Origin: Sceloporus undulatus | Lineage: Eukaryota; Chordata; Lepidosauria; Squamata; Phrynosomatidae | Reading direction: 5' to 3' | Assembly: GCF_019175285.1 (NCBI RefSeq) | Contig: NC_056527.1 | Coordinates: 119,410,101 to 119,474,100, forward strand | Length of the DNA stretch: 64,000 nt | Shown here: positions 44,467 through 56,830 of the stretch, in pieces | Layout: each line of letters opens with the position of its first letter | How positions within the stretch are numbered: position 1 is the stretch's first letter | Program-made: the position numbers and the translations under genes | Notes under the pieces: generated by a model | Seen by the model: the letters and a program-made list of their open reading frames with translations, nothing else | The model's database searches: none | Told to the model about the DNA's origin: nothing

Positions 44467-47244
44467 ATGGCGGCGGCGGCGGGGCCAGCGGCCCCCGAGG
44501 CCAAGCCCAAGACCTCCCCCAAGTCCATCAAGTTCCTCTTCGGGGGGCTGGCCGGGTAAGAGGGGATGCGCGCGCAGCCGAGAGAGGCCCAGGCCTTGAG
44601 GCCCCTCGCTGCCCTCTGACCCCGCAGACGCCGCCGCTACCGCCGCCTGGGGCATCCTGGGAGTGGTAGTCCTCCGAAGGGCCACGACCCTGAGAGTTTG
44701 GGGCCAAGGGAGGCTCATCCCTCTGGAGGAGCCTGGCCTTTCTGGGGGTTCAAGAGGGGACCTCCTCCCCCGAACCCTAGCCCTCGACAGGGACTCCGTG
44801 AGTCCCTGGGTGGCAGAGGCGGCCCCGGGGTCCCCTTCCAGCTGCCTCCCTTTTGCCCTGAGGACGGGGCCAGGGGCCTCCTGCCTCCCCTTAGAGCCCT
44901 CCATGAACCCAGGGCCCTCCTCCTTCCAGCGCAGGGCTGCCTTTGCTGGTCTGGCCGAGGAGGAGCCGGAGGATTCCTCAGCCCTTCGAGCCCTCCGACT
45001 GGCCTTGTTCCGGGGAGGCTGCTGCGGAAAGGCCCCTTGCGGCCTGTAGAGCCCCCTCCTCCTCCGGCCTCACGCAAGCCTTCCAGAGCCATGGCCGCCC
45101 AGCCTCCCGCTTGCAGGCCCCTCTTGCTTGCCCTGCCTGGCCGAAGGGCTGCTGCTGCCGCTGGGGCATTGGAGCCCAGTGGGGCTTGGCTCCTGAGGCT
45201 GCGGGGTCAAGGGAGAGAGGCACTCCTAGGCCGCTTGCCTGAGCTCCTTGCCCCCAGAGTGGGACTCATTGAGGGGAGCCTGAGTCAACCCTGGAGCCCT
45301 GGCTGGGATCAGACTCACCGCCTTCTGGCTTGTGGAGGAGTAGCTGCAGCTCAGGCATTCGGCCGCTGCCTTTAAAGACATCAGTGGAAAGACACAGCAG
45401 TGTAAGAGTACAGATCAGGCACAGGCATATGAAGGCAATCCAGGTTGAAAGGCCAAGCGAACCTGCTTCCCCTTCTGCAGGATGGGAGCCTTCCTTTGTG
45501 GGAAAGATGGCCGTATGGGAGCCATCCTCCTCAGCCCCTCTTCCTGAAGGCAAAGGCTTCCATGGCCTGTCTGGCCATGTTCTAGAAGACGTTTCGGCAG
45601 TGAATGAACTCTTCGCCCAGAAACCCCACCAAAGCCTCATTTCTCTGTGTGTTTGTTTGAAGGACCCCTCCTTTCTCCCACAATGGGACTCAAGCCGGGA
45701 AGGAAAGGGAGAGAGGGGAATGCCTGCTCCAAATGCCCAGGGCGACCTAAAGCCTCTGATACACAAGTGATACACTTCTGAGAAGCAGGTGGAATGCCTT
45801 TGGGGCTGGCTCTGAATCCAGAGTGGCCCCTAGCAGCTAATCCACCTACAGCACTAAGAGACTGGGCTGCAGGCTTTTGAGTGGGAGCAGTCTGGCCAAA
45901 GGACTTGGATCCTGTCTTGGGCAGCCTCAGAAGCAGAGAAAACACCCTCAGGTCAATGTTGGAAGGCAAGGTGGGGTTTGCTTGCCTTCTCTTGGTCACT
46001 GTGGGAGCCCCACAGCCATGAATGTGTCTATGAGAGAGAAGGGAACTCTCTAGATGCGCAGAGGGGCCCCAAAGGAACCACCAGGAAGGACCCTCAAGGA
46101 GAGGCATCAGGAGGAAGACTTTGAAAGGATGCCATTGTGTCTGGCCCTGGATGATTCTCTCCTCTTTGGGGTTTTGTTTCGGCTCTCGCAAGTGACTCTT
46201 GCTTCCCCCTTTCCCTCTTCCAGGATGGGAGCCACGGTGTTTGTGCAGCCCCTGGACTTGGTGAAGAACCGCATGCAGCTGAGCGGGGAGGGGGCCAAGA
46301 CCAAAGAGTACAAGACCAGCTTCCACGCCGTTGGCAGCATCCTCAAGAAGGAGGGCGTCCGGGGCATCTACACTGGGTAGATAAGGCCGGAGGGGGGAAA
46401 GCAGAGGCCTGGGTGCATGGGGGGGGGGCGGTTGCAGTGATGAACAAGGGAGATGGTGGGGAGCAGGAGGGTGGCACCTGAGTGGGGAGGGGGATGCAAA
46501 GCCTCTGGAACGCAGTGGGGGTCAGGGGAAGAGTGTTTAAGAAATAAGTAACCCCCCCCCCCGTTCCCCATGGAGTTGCAGAGGCTTCCAGTCAAGGGGC
46601 AAAGTTTTGAGGCTTGTTTCTTTTGTGGCCAAAGCTCATTCCATGCGGTGGGGGGTGAGGTGGAATGGCAGGGGGTCGGTGGATTGCAGGAGGAGGACAT
46701 CTGGGGCTCTCCCCTCCCAGCCCCAGTTTTGAGATTGTGGGGCCCTGCAGGAGTAGAGCGTAGAAATAACGCTTAAGAAACCATGATGTTACCTGACTTC
46801 TTCAGTTTTAAAGCGGGGGGGGGGGGAGGAGGCATGGTTAACATTCATTCCACTGGTTACTAAAATGTTAAATGCCGCAAGCTCACTGTCCTATGCCCTG
46901 TGACCTTTGTTACAGCCATTGCCTGGAGGAGAGTCCAGGCCAGTGGACAAACTGCTCTTCTCCAGATGTTTGGGAATTCAGCTCCCACAATTCCTGGGGG
47001 GCTGGCTAGGATTTCTGGGGGCTGAAGTCCAGAACATCTGAAAGATTGCAGCTTGAGAACCAGAGGTCTAGGGATTATTCTACTGTTTTAGTAGTTTTAG
47101 AGGGAGCGATCAGGCAGACCCAGAAACATCAGGGACTGCCTGAAGGACGCGACTTCTCCCTCCTTTAACTGTATTTTGTATTGCATTACAATTTTACTGT
47201 ACCCTGCTATGATCATCACGGAATAGCTGTCTATAAATAAAACA

Positions 47245-47299
<55 letters not shown>

Positions 47300-50200
47300 T
47301 TCATAAATTGGTTTTAATGGATTGATCTACAAATCAACTGAACAGTTTCTTAAAACATTAAGAGCAAAGATTAGATTTCCTTAGCAGTTTAACAGAGGTA
47401 CTAACAGAGGGAAGATTCACCTGTATTTTTTAACTTTGCACAAGAGGGCAAAAATGGGCACTGCCAGGGCTGCTGAAGGGGTAGGGATTCAGTTTGTGCG
47501 CCTTGATGCCAACTTCTGATTTAGTGCCAGGAAGAGGCTGGGGAGGGAAAGACAGAGGGGTGCCAGAAGAACTCTGGTTGGCAGTTCTGCTCTCTGTCTG
47601 TCTGTCTGTTTCATTTGGTACATCTCTGATTGGCATCTCCCATTGGGTTATCAGGCTGTCTGCTGGCCTCCTGCGCCAGGCCACCTACACTACCACTCGG
47701 CTGGGTATCTACACCATTCTCTTTGAGAAGCTTACTGGGACAGATGGCACCCCCCCCAACTTCTTAATGAAAGCTGTGATTGGGATGACAGCGGGTGCCA
47801 TTGGGGCCTTCGTCGGTACGCCTGCTGAGGTGGCACTCATCCGGATGACAGCTGATGGCAGGTGGGTACTATTTGAGACTTCACCTGGTCAGTTGTTGGC
47901 TAAAAAACTGTAGGAGACACACTGGAACCACTCACAAACCACTCTCTGCCACCTCCCCAAACCCCAGAAAAACCTTGTAAAACAACCGCAAATGGCAAGA
48001 ATGGGAACTTAAAACAACACAACATCTCTTTCATAACATCTCTTCCAGTGTGTTGCTACACAATAGTAAGGCCTTCTGGGTGGGGAGTGGGAGGCAGCAA
48101 TGGGCAAAAACTGGCTTCTGTCCTCCATACTGTTGCCTACTCCAGCTGTGTAGCATCAGGGGTGGGAAATGTGCACAGCCAGGCACAAGCTTCATGGCCT
48201 TATGGGGAGGAGGCTGGGAGCGGCTGAATGGGAGTGGGCTCCTCTTCCTCCTGGCTTGCAGAGCTTGTGTCTGTGTGTCAGTTATGCCTCTATTCCACTC
48301 CCATCTTCTCTGGTTCTTGGTTCCAGGTTGCCTCCGGACCAGCGGAGGGGCTACACAAACGTCTTCAATGCCCTGGTGCGGATCACCCGTGAGGAGGGGG
48401 TGCCCACCCTCTGGAGGGTATGTCCCCAGGGGGCCTTGTGAGGGTGATACCTTCCAGAGCAGCTGGGAATGGGCTGGAGGGGAGCCCCTCACCTGAACTC
48501 TGGAGGATTGGGAGTCACGTCCCCAGAAGAGCTCAAATGCCCACATCTGGGGCTTTTGTCCCCCACAAGAAGACACTTTCCCACAAGATCCAAAGAAGCA
48601 AATCACCTTTCTTCGGGGCATTGTAATTCTGGTCTCTGCCCATCAGATGCCTTTCTCCACCTGTGTTTGAGTTCCCCAGACTGTTGTCTCATCTAACAAG
48701 ACCAGAAGTCTTGTCTGCAAATGTAGCTGGGGGGGGATAGAGAAGGTGGTCCTTCAGTGGGTCTTCTCTTTGGTCCCTCCAACAGCCTCCAAAGGCCATC
48801 TTTCCATCTCCTTAATCTGGGTATGTCTTTAGTTTTATGACAGGATTCTGCATCATGCACAAGGACGGTAATGTTCCACAGTCTTCAGAGGAAGGGAAGC
48901 AACCAAACGTGGGAATGCCTCCTGGCCCCATTGGCATTCTTTAGACAGAGGGAAGGGGGGGCAGACACCCTCATTTCTCTTTCTACTCTCCCTTGACAAC
49001 TGCAGCAGGGTCAGGAGACAGTCCCTTCAGCTTGGTCACCTTCTCCTTTTCTCCAGGAGAGCATGGGGAGATTTAGGATAGGGCACAAGGGTCCAGCAAA
49101 TGACCCTTTGCCCTCTGTCCAAAAAGCAAACATACATGGTTGTGTATTCCTCCATAACAGGTTGGACTGGATGGCCCTTATGGTCTCTTCCAACTCTATG
49201 ATTCTGTGAATCAAGTTATGTGTGCCGTCTCTCATTGGCAGAATGCCACCCTCAGTCTTGGCCAGTTTCTCTGCCCTATTGCAGTCATTCAGATACTGAG
49301 GAGCTGCCCTTGGCACTTCCTAGCTCAACTGCTTTGTTTCCCTCCCTCCGTCTCTTCCCCCTCCCTCAATTCCTGGTATAGTGAATGGCAGCAGCTCCCC
49401 GAAAACCCACCCCTGTGCCCTCCCGCCTCCCTCAGGCAGCTCCTTGCTGAACAGATGCCACCTTTGCCATCCTGCGTACTGCCAGGGCAGGAAGGGCATG
49501 ACCACAGCCTTTCTGACCCCCACTTCCTTCTCTGCCCGGCTTCCTCCCTCCTGTAGGGTTGCGTCCCCACTATGGCCCGAGCGGTGGTTGTCAACGCGGC
49601 CCAGTTGGCCTCTTACTCACAATCCAAGCAGTTCCTCCTTGACTCCGGTAAGTTGTGCTCCTGGCCAGGCCCTGGGATCCAGGGGGTTCAGTGGGAGGGA
49701 AATATCTGGGTGTGCTCTTTCCACCACTATTAGAAACACCCGGGGGGAACCTGTCCCGCAACCCATAATCCTTGGCTGGTCTCCTCAGGGCTTCTGCTCC
49801 CTCCTTTTGCTTGCACTCTGCTTACCTCTTGTGCTTCCCACCAGAAGGATGTTGTCTCTCCACTGAGTTGGAAGGCCCATCTTGTCCTCCTTCAGATCCA
49901 GGCATTTTTGGGCTCTCAGCAGGTTCTGGCTTGGTGCCAGGTATCCCTAGAAAAGCAAGGAAACACCTGCTGTCAGGCCTCCCTCTTTACCTGCCTTCAC
50001 TGGCTCTTGGGGGAACCACTGTTTGGTTTAGGAGCATGTTGATCAGGGTTGTTTGTGGTGTTCCTTTGCAAGGATCCTACGGCACAGATCTGGGGCTTCA
50101 GTCTCCACTGGTGGTGGGAGGAAGAAAATGGGGGGGGGGGGCCTAAGGACAGGCAGCAGAATTAGCTCCCTTGGCATCCCTTTCAGGTTACTTCCGGGAC

Positions 50201-52980
50201 AACATCTTGTGCCACTTCTGTGCCAGCATGATCAGCGGGTTGGTGACAACGGCCGCTTCCATGCCCGTGGACATTGCCAAGACCAGGTTAGGAAAGGGGC
50301 ATTGGGGGTGTGACTCAATGAGACCAGGAACTCATTGTGAGTCCTGCTGGCAGGACTGGGCAGCTGTCCTTTCTCTACTTTGCAAGGTTGAGACTCAAGT
50401 CACTTGGACTAAGGTGCTAATCCTGAAACCTGCTCTTTACTGTTCCACTGGGGCAGGGACAGAGGTGGCTGGGGCAGACTTTCTGTTAGCAGGTTTTCTG
50501 TCCTGCTGTCCTCTCTGTGATGATGGGAGATGGGCTATGCCTGTGTGGTTCATTTTCTTTAGATGACTTCTGCCCTATGTGACCCTGAGAATCCATTTTC
50601 CAGTTGCCTTGCAAAGTGGTAGTGGTGGTGGGGTTATAGCCTAGCCCAGGAGAGCCATTTTCCAGCCACAAGGTTCCGGAGAGTTGGGCCTGGGGTGATC
50701 CTCATATAATCTATCACTTAGGGGTCCAGTTTTCTCACTTACAATGGGGTGCTGGAGCTGGAGCTGGTGCTGCTGGAGCCCGTCAGCTAAAGGGCTGGGT
50801 GTTCTCCTTGTCTGCAGAATGCCTTCTGCATCCATTGACCACCAGTTATCCTAGACCGGTGATGTGATTCAGTTCTTGGTAACAGATGGGGTAGCTAGAA
50901 TGGCAGCCTGCTCTGGTTCAGGAGAGGGGCTGGGCTGTCCAAGTGCAGGACCTGAGAGCCTCATCGCCCTCTGACTGGAATTCATGTGGCCTCACTTCTC
51001 TCTTTCTCCAGGATCCAGAACATGCGGATGATTGACGGGAAGCCAGAGTACCGGAATGGGCTGGTGAGTGTCCAGGGCCTTGGCACATGCCTTTGTTCAC
51101 TTGATGTCTGTCCTGCCTCCCTCTCTTTCTGATCAGGGCCATAGCCTTGGGATGACGCGCCCAGCTAAGTCTTCCCCATCTGTTTCTGCAATGCTGCTGT
51201 GTGAGGGCAGGAGGTCTAGTCAGCTGGGGCTGCAGCATTTTTCAGGAACCATTTTGGGATAAGTGTTGGCTCTCAGAGAGCAAAGTGGCATGGAGCCAGG
51301 CAGGACCTTTGGCAGTGAGAGGGGTTGGGGGAAGAGTAGCTTCACGCAGCCTCTGTGCAGCAGCCGCCTCAGCATGACTTTTGGTGGGATTGCATTTTTC
51401 ATTGCTGTTTCCTTGTTGTGAGTTGCCTTGGGTCCCTTTATGGGAGGAAGCTGAGAGATATGGAATGAGAGGGAAGATATTTCAATGTATAAACAGATGT
51501 TATGTAAGATATTGCGGCTTCCAGGAGTTGATTTTTGGGGCTGGGGGAGGGGGGGCCTTGGCTGCTTCCCAGTCCTGCTTCTCAGAGGGGAATCGGTTGG
51601 AAGGTGCAGTGTGCAGACTTTGCCCTGCAAGCAAGCTGCTTCTCGGGGACTTTGCCTTTGAAGCCACTCTGACCATGCAGGCGGGCAGTTTTGCCCAGAG
51701 CCCAGAGGAAAAGGGAGGCTGCTTCCAACCTGGTCTCCCTGTACTGAGCAGTCCCTTGGGACACTAGAGAAAGAGGAGAGGAGGAGAACGTAGTGCCACT
51801 GTGGACAACCTCATTGTGGCATATGGCAGCTGCCAGTCCTCCTTCCTTTTAATGTCATGCTCACCAGGTTATGGGGGTGGGTCTGGGTGTTCACCTGTTT
51901 CTACCTGCCCACAGCTCCTAAGAGGTGGAGGGGAAATGAAGCCACAGAGCTCTGTTTATGCCCGCTGCCAGTTCTGGACCTTTGCACCCTGAAAGCAATG
52001 GAGGGGTTGAGGGTGGCCTGGGCCTCCCCTTCCCCCCCCCCCTCAGCCACACACCTGAGACCCAGTCAACTGTGGCCCCTGTTCTTCGGAAACGAATGCT
52101 TCCGTGGCAGCTGTGGCCAAGGCACATGGGCTCAAGAATTCTTGTCAGCATTGAGGCCAAACATTAACAGCTGCCCAGTGGCCTCAGAAGGGTTATTGTG
52201 TGTTGTTCCAGGCAGGCAGTTGGGAACAGATCACTGTGAGGTAGGGCTGTCAGCTGTTCTGTTAGCCACTTGCTTGTGGTCATCCCAAATCCTGGGGTGG
52301 GAGTGGGGCTGCACCTGTTCTGTTCAGTTTCTGCTTCTGCCCTAAGTATAAGCCCCCCCCCCCATTTTCCAGTGGCTTCTCCCTTCAGGGAGGGATGCAT
52401 CCAACCCAGGAGACCCCTTGTCCAGCTTCAAGGACTTGCGAGTGATGGCCCTGGTAGGGTTTGGTATGTGCCCAGTTCCACCACCTGCTGCCAGAAGGAT
52501 GCCAGAACCCCCCAGTGAAAAGGTTGAGGTACTTCTCCTCTGCCACCAACAATTTGCTGTGTCCATTCATAGCCACTGCAGCTTTTCCAGCGGTAGGGCT
52601 GTGTGGGTCAGTTTTCAGCCTCAAAGCCTGGAATGGCAGCCTGCTGTCTCCACCTCAGAGCAACTTCTGTTCCCTTCCTGCCATGTTTGAGGGGGGTGCA
52701 GGCAGGTGGGGCTTCCAAGGGCAGCACCAGGCCCAGGTGAGATGTTCCAGAACCCTTTCTGACCCTGCCTGGGCACATTCTTGCCTCCTTACTGGCATGG
52801 TCTTCTCCCTCTTCTGTCTTGCAGGACGTTCTGTTGAAGGTGATCCGCTACGAAGGCTTCTTTAGCCTCTGGAAGGGCTTCACCCCCTATTATGCCCGCC
52901 TGGGACCCCACACTGTCCTCACTTTCATCTTCCTGGAGCAGATGAACAAGTTCTACCGGAAGTTCTTTCTCAGTGCCTGA
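44467..52980 (+). CDS. SLC25A11: Mitochondrial 2-oxoglutarate/malate carrier
   Basis: This inner-membrane antiporter swaps cytosolic malate for matrix 2-oxoglutarate in the malate-aspartate shuttle. Eight exons: 44467-44555, 46224-46376, 47655-47861, 48327-48417, 49557-49647, 50187-50286, 51012-51063, 52825-52980. All junctions are GT-AG, phases close, and the product is 312 residues (human 314). The start MAAAAGPAAPEAKPKTSPKS aligns with the human N-terminus. Three carrier repeats carry P-x-D/E-x-x-K/R-type signatures: P39-L-D41-L-V-K44, P137-A-E139-V-A-L-I-R144, and P237-V-D239-I-A-K242. Matrix-side blocks such as YTTTRLGIY, AAQLASYSQSKQFLLDSG and YYARLGPHTVLTFIFLEQMN are nearly identical to human. 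No frame damage. Head to head with RNF167. Confidence 0.97.
46816..46826 (+). repeat. Poly-G run in SLC25A11 intron 2
   Basis: About eleven G residues; similar runs occur at about 46421-46428 and, as C, at 46552-46562 in the same intron. Confidence 0.7.
47090..47300 (+). mobile_element. LINE/SINE tail with long (ATT)n
   Basis: A 'TGTCTATAAATAAAACAC' end runs into about 17 ATT units (47247-47300), the usual tail of L2-type elements. It lies in SLC25A11 intron 2. Confidence 0.6.
49147..49205 (+). mobile_element. CR1 3' tail in SLC25A11 intron 4
   Basis: 'GGTTGGACTGGATGGCCCTT' then 'CTTCCAACTCTATGATTCTG', the consensus CR1 end. Confidence 0.88.
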
Positions 52981-53460
52981 TGGGGGACAGAGAGGGAGGG
53001 ACCCCCAAATCCAGAGCACACTGACCCACCCCTGTCTCTCAAGTGCCCTGAGCACAACCCCCTGGCCTCTCATGGGTAGAGGGCAAGGGAGGACCCCTGC
53101 CGCACCCTCTCCTCAGGTGTGTGCGCGTGCGTGTGTGTTTGCATCCAGCAAAGGGAGGAGAAGGGCTTCCTGCCCCCTCTGTCCTCCTCCAAATCACAAG
53201 GAAGGGTCTCAACCCTCCGGTGTGTTGGGGGCTGCCCAGCATGGTGGATTTAGGGGTGGATGGAAAGAGAGACGTTATTTATTGCGACAGCGGATGGGGG
53301 GAGTCCTGGTGGGGCTTCTCCTTCTGCTGCTGCCGTTGCTTCTTCGTGGGAGGCTGCCGTTCTCCAAACTAAACTGCCAGCCCCATGAATCCTGCTGGGC
53401 AGCAATGGCGCCTCGCCTCCCCAGCCTGCTTTCCGCTTAGTAAAACCAATCATGGTCTTA
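52981..53460 (+). other. SLC25A11 3' untranslated region
   Basis: Follows the TGA at 52978-52980. A variant poly(A) hexamer AGTAAA at 53439-53444 is followed by T/G-containing sequence, so the transcript probably ends near 53460. Confidence 0.6.
53439..53444 (+). terminator. Candidate SLC25A11 poly(A) signal (AGTAAA)
   Basis: Variant hexamer about 460 bases after the stop codon. No AATAAA is seen between the stop and 53500. Confidence 0.5.
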
Positions 53461-55125
53461 ATCCATGTGCCTGCAGTGAGGTCCTTCTGTTGAGGAGGGG
53501 AGGATGGAGGAGGAGCTGCCCAGAGACCACCAAGCCAGGGCCAGGACCCTCTGGGCACTTCTTATGCTGGTGCAAGCACCATTCAAGACGTTGCAGAAGG
53601 AGGGTGGCTCCTTGCTCAAATGGAAAACCCAAAGGGAAGGGCAAGAGAAAGGGCCACCTGTAACAGAAAAAGCAATATAACTCTGCAAATAACCCATATG
53701 TTCAGAAAGTATTTATATATGTATTTATTTAATTTTATTTGTTTTATATGCCTCCTTTCTCTCACCTGGGAACTAGTCAAGATGGCTTTAAAAAGCATAA
53801 AACAAGGAAAGCTAAGAAACCTGATACTTGCAAAGTTACAACAGAGTTAAGCAGATTATTTCCGTTAAAACACTATTCAACTTTTAAAAGTCTAAAATAA
53901 TTTAAGAACATAACAAGTTTAAAAAACACAGCTCACGGACCAGACCCTCGTATAATGGCTTCCTTCCACCAGTTAGTCATTCAATGTCTGTCTCAATGAA
54001 AAGGTGGTGTTTCAGGCAAACAAAAGGAGATTTGGGGGGAAAGGAGCAAGGAGCAAGGCAGGTAGTCCAACCAAAGCCATTCTCTAGAGGGAATGGGGGC
54101 TTGATTTCCCCTACAGATCCTTCTGTTGGCCAAAAATGCCACTTTTCCAAGCTCTCAAGCCTCCAAGTGCAAAGCATTTGTTACAGGACATTTAGCAATG
54201 ATGAGCAAAAGGGACAAAGCAGGATTCATGAAGGAGGAATTGGAGCACATCACCCTCATCACCACGTCCTTGTACCTTATGCCCATAGGGATGACATTTG
54301 GCGGGTGGCGTGTGGGGCAGCGCAGCAGGACCAGCACCCCTTTGGAGGTGGGCACCTGGCCTCCCTGGTGCTGTAGGGTTTAATAAAACCGGGGGGGGGG
54401 GGCTTTGAGGCTGTGCAGGTTTGGCAGCAGAATCCTGTATTGCCTGCCATGGCTGCATACTGGAGGTTGTGCATTTGGGAGTTTTGGCTGGTGATCCCAA
54501 ATACCCCTCCCTACCATGCAAATCCCAGGATCACAGAGGATGCTGCCATGGCCTTTAGAGTGGGATCATGGTGCTGCAGTTGTGTAGAATGACAAGGCCC
54601 TTTCCCAGGAGCTCAGGAACCGAGGGTGACCTCCAAAAGAGATGGCAAAGGTGGCACAGCCAAGCCCCTCTTTCCCACTTGGGCAGTTGAACCGTAGCAC
54701 CCCCTCTGGGCTGTCTTCAAGGGCAGACCCATCTGTGTGCTTTGCAGCAGGGGGCCAGATGCACTATACCCAAAGGGCAACGTTTAAAAGCAACGTCCAA
54801 CAGGGATCCCCAGTTGTATGGCAAGAACATGGTATCTGGACTGGAGGGAAGAAAGGGGTCAAGGCCCCACAGGCCAAGGTTTGGCCTCCCACTTCTGAGT
54901 ACCCCTCCCTCAGTTTCTCATTGTGGGGAGAATAAGGTTTGTACCAAGGTTGGTGGCAACACCCACGGAGGCCATCTGTGAAGTGCCCCCCGGCCTGGTC
55001 TGGCAACGGCCCCTCATTCTGCAGGAACATTTTCTCCTGTTGGTCAAGATCTTGGGGTGGGAAAACATGGCTGGTCTGGAGAATGGAGGGACAGTGGTTC
55101 TGGTGCCCTTAAGGACTGGAAAGAC
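53461..55125. other. Intergenic sequence with AT-rich LINE-tail remnant
   Basis: 53695-53990 is AT-rich with 'TGCCTCCTTTCTCTCACC' followed by A-rich sequence, as in degraded LINE/SINE tails. 53991-55125 shows no exon or repeat that I can name. GP1BA, expected here from mammalian order, is not recognisable. Confidence 0.4.
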
Positions 55126-55329
55126 GGACAGGTTGCTTACCTGTAACAGTATTTCTTCGAGTGGTCATCTGCGAATACATACAAATGGGTTGTACTGCGC
55201 CTGCGCAGTGCCTTCGGAAACTTCTGGAATCACTAGGCAAAGTACTCTTTGCAACATGTTGAAACTTTTTGGCGGTAGCTCCGCCCATCCCTTATAAAGC
55301 CCCTGCCTTCCCGCTCTTTCCCCAGTTCC
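55126..55329. repeat. DIRS inverted terminal repeat, 3' side of element
   Basis: Inverted relative to 61245-61420. The outer 61 bases are unique to this end and are repeated in inverse in the internal complementary region. The rest contains GCGCCTGCGCAG and TATAAAG-like sequence shared with the other end. Confidence 0.88.
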
Positions 55330-55401
55330 GCAATTTTTCCGCCAAGTAGGCGATAAGAATGAGCCAATAAAGAGCAGGACACTGAGGGGAGGATGGGCGG
55401 G

Positions 55402-55501
55402 ATTTGTATGTATTCGCAGATGACCACTCGAAGAAATACTGTTACAGGTAAGCAACCTGTCCTTCTTCTTCGTGGTCTCTGCGAATCATACAAATGGGTT
55501 G
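55402..55501. repeat. DIRS internal complementary region
   Basis: 55402-55462 is the exact reverse complement of the tip 55126-55186. 55463-55501 is the exact reverse complement of the other tip, 61382-61420. The two tips are thus joined here as they would be in a circular intermediate. Confidence 0.93.
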
Positions 55502-55760
55502 AGACTGGCGAGCTAAGGTCAGTGGAGGAGGGAGTGTCATATTAACCTTGTCTCCAACACTATTGTTGATACCAATAAGCAAGAAAGACACAAAGCGGTG
55601 GTCTAATTGGTGTTGTTATTATTATCACCATATTGGTTAAGATAAACAACCAACAATCTCATGAACTCAACCCAATAGTATCATGAACCCAGGAATCTGA
55701 AAAATATCTTATTTGCAAATAATGCAAAAGGAAAAACGACATGTGCCCTCCAGAGCGTAG

Positions 55761-56830
55761 TCAGTGCAAACCAGACAACAGGACAGCCCTCCCAAAAGCT
55801 GCATCTCCCCTGGCCCTGGTGTCCAACCTGTAATGCTTGATGAAAGTCATAGGTTGTGACCACACTGCAGCCTTGCAGATGTCATCCAAGGGCACACCTG
55901 ACAGAAAGGCAGAAGATGTCGCAACTGCCCTTGTAGTATGAGACCGAGCCCTAGCTGGCAAGGGTTTACCCAACAGTTCATAAGATAAACAAATAGTGTT
56001 AGAAACCCACTTGGAGAGTCTCTGAGCCGACACAGGCAGTCCTTTTTTTGGACTCCGAATAGCACTGGAACAGTCTTTCGGAGCGGCTAGAGTCTCTAGT
56101 CCTGTCGAGGTAGAAAGCCAGGGCCCTACGAACGTCCAAGGTGTGCAGAGCTCGCTCGGCATCGGTGGTTGGGTTCGGGGCCAGCGTCGGGAGGACAATG
56201 TCTTGGCACATGTGAAACATAGAAACAACCTTAGGCAAAAAGGTAATGTCTGTTCTAAGAACTACCTTGTCCAGGTGGAAATTGAGGTATGGTTGGTCTC
56301 GACGCAAGGCACAGAGCTCGCCCGCACGGCGGGCAGAGGTGATGGCCACCAGAAAAACTGTTTTCCAAGTTAGCAGTCTGATGTCCGTGGTGGCCAAGGG
56401 CTCGAACGGTTTGGACTGTAGTGATCTTAGCACCGCATCGAGGCTCCAGGCCGGGGGTGGTAGAGATGGCTGCGGATGGAGGTTGCTGCATCCCTTTAGA
56501 AAGCTCTTTACCAAGGGGTCCTTGAAAAAGGAAGGCTTGCCATTAAACTGAAAGGAAGAACAAATGGCCGACAAGTAACACTTGACGGAGGTGAGAGAAA
56601 GGCCTGAGTCAATCAAAGACATCAAAAAGTCCAGGACCACCGGTGTCGTGACTTGAGTTGGAGACAGTTGCCTGCTTGCTAGGAACCTGGTGAACCTGTT
56701 CCATTTCGAAGCATAGGACTTTTGAGTAGCTGGCTTGTGGGCGGCGAGAATGACTCTGCGCACGGGAGACGGTAGCCGTGCTAGGGATGGATCCTCCACG
56801 CTACCAGGGGCAGGGTGTCGATGTCCGGGT
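55761..56830 (-). other. DIRS tyrosine-recombinase part
   Basis: The translated frames show a SAM-like N-terminal arm-binding segment (TQKSYASKWNRF, then LTSVKCYLSAICSSF) and recombinase core blocks (ITSARRAGELCAL with the first Arg; HTTRA; a C-terminal TFIKHYRLD with the tyrosine). This family replaces the retroviral-type integrase. Part of the element at 55126-61420 and overlapping its reverse transcriptase frame upstream. Confidence 0.85.

Noticed and set aside
47247-47300. CRISPR-like or tandem regulatory array
   Set aside because: It is a plain (ATT)n microsatellite at a LINE/SINE tail; no CRISPR array exists in the window.
53461-55125. GP1BA between SLC25A11 and CHRNE
   Set aside because: No leucine-rich-repeat frame or mucin-like Ser/Thr/Pro frame was recognised on either strand.
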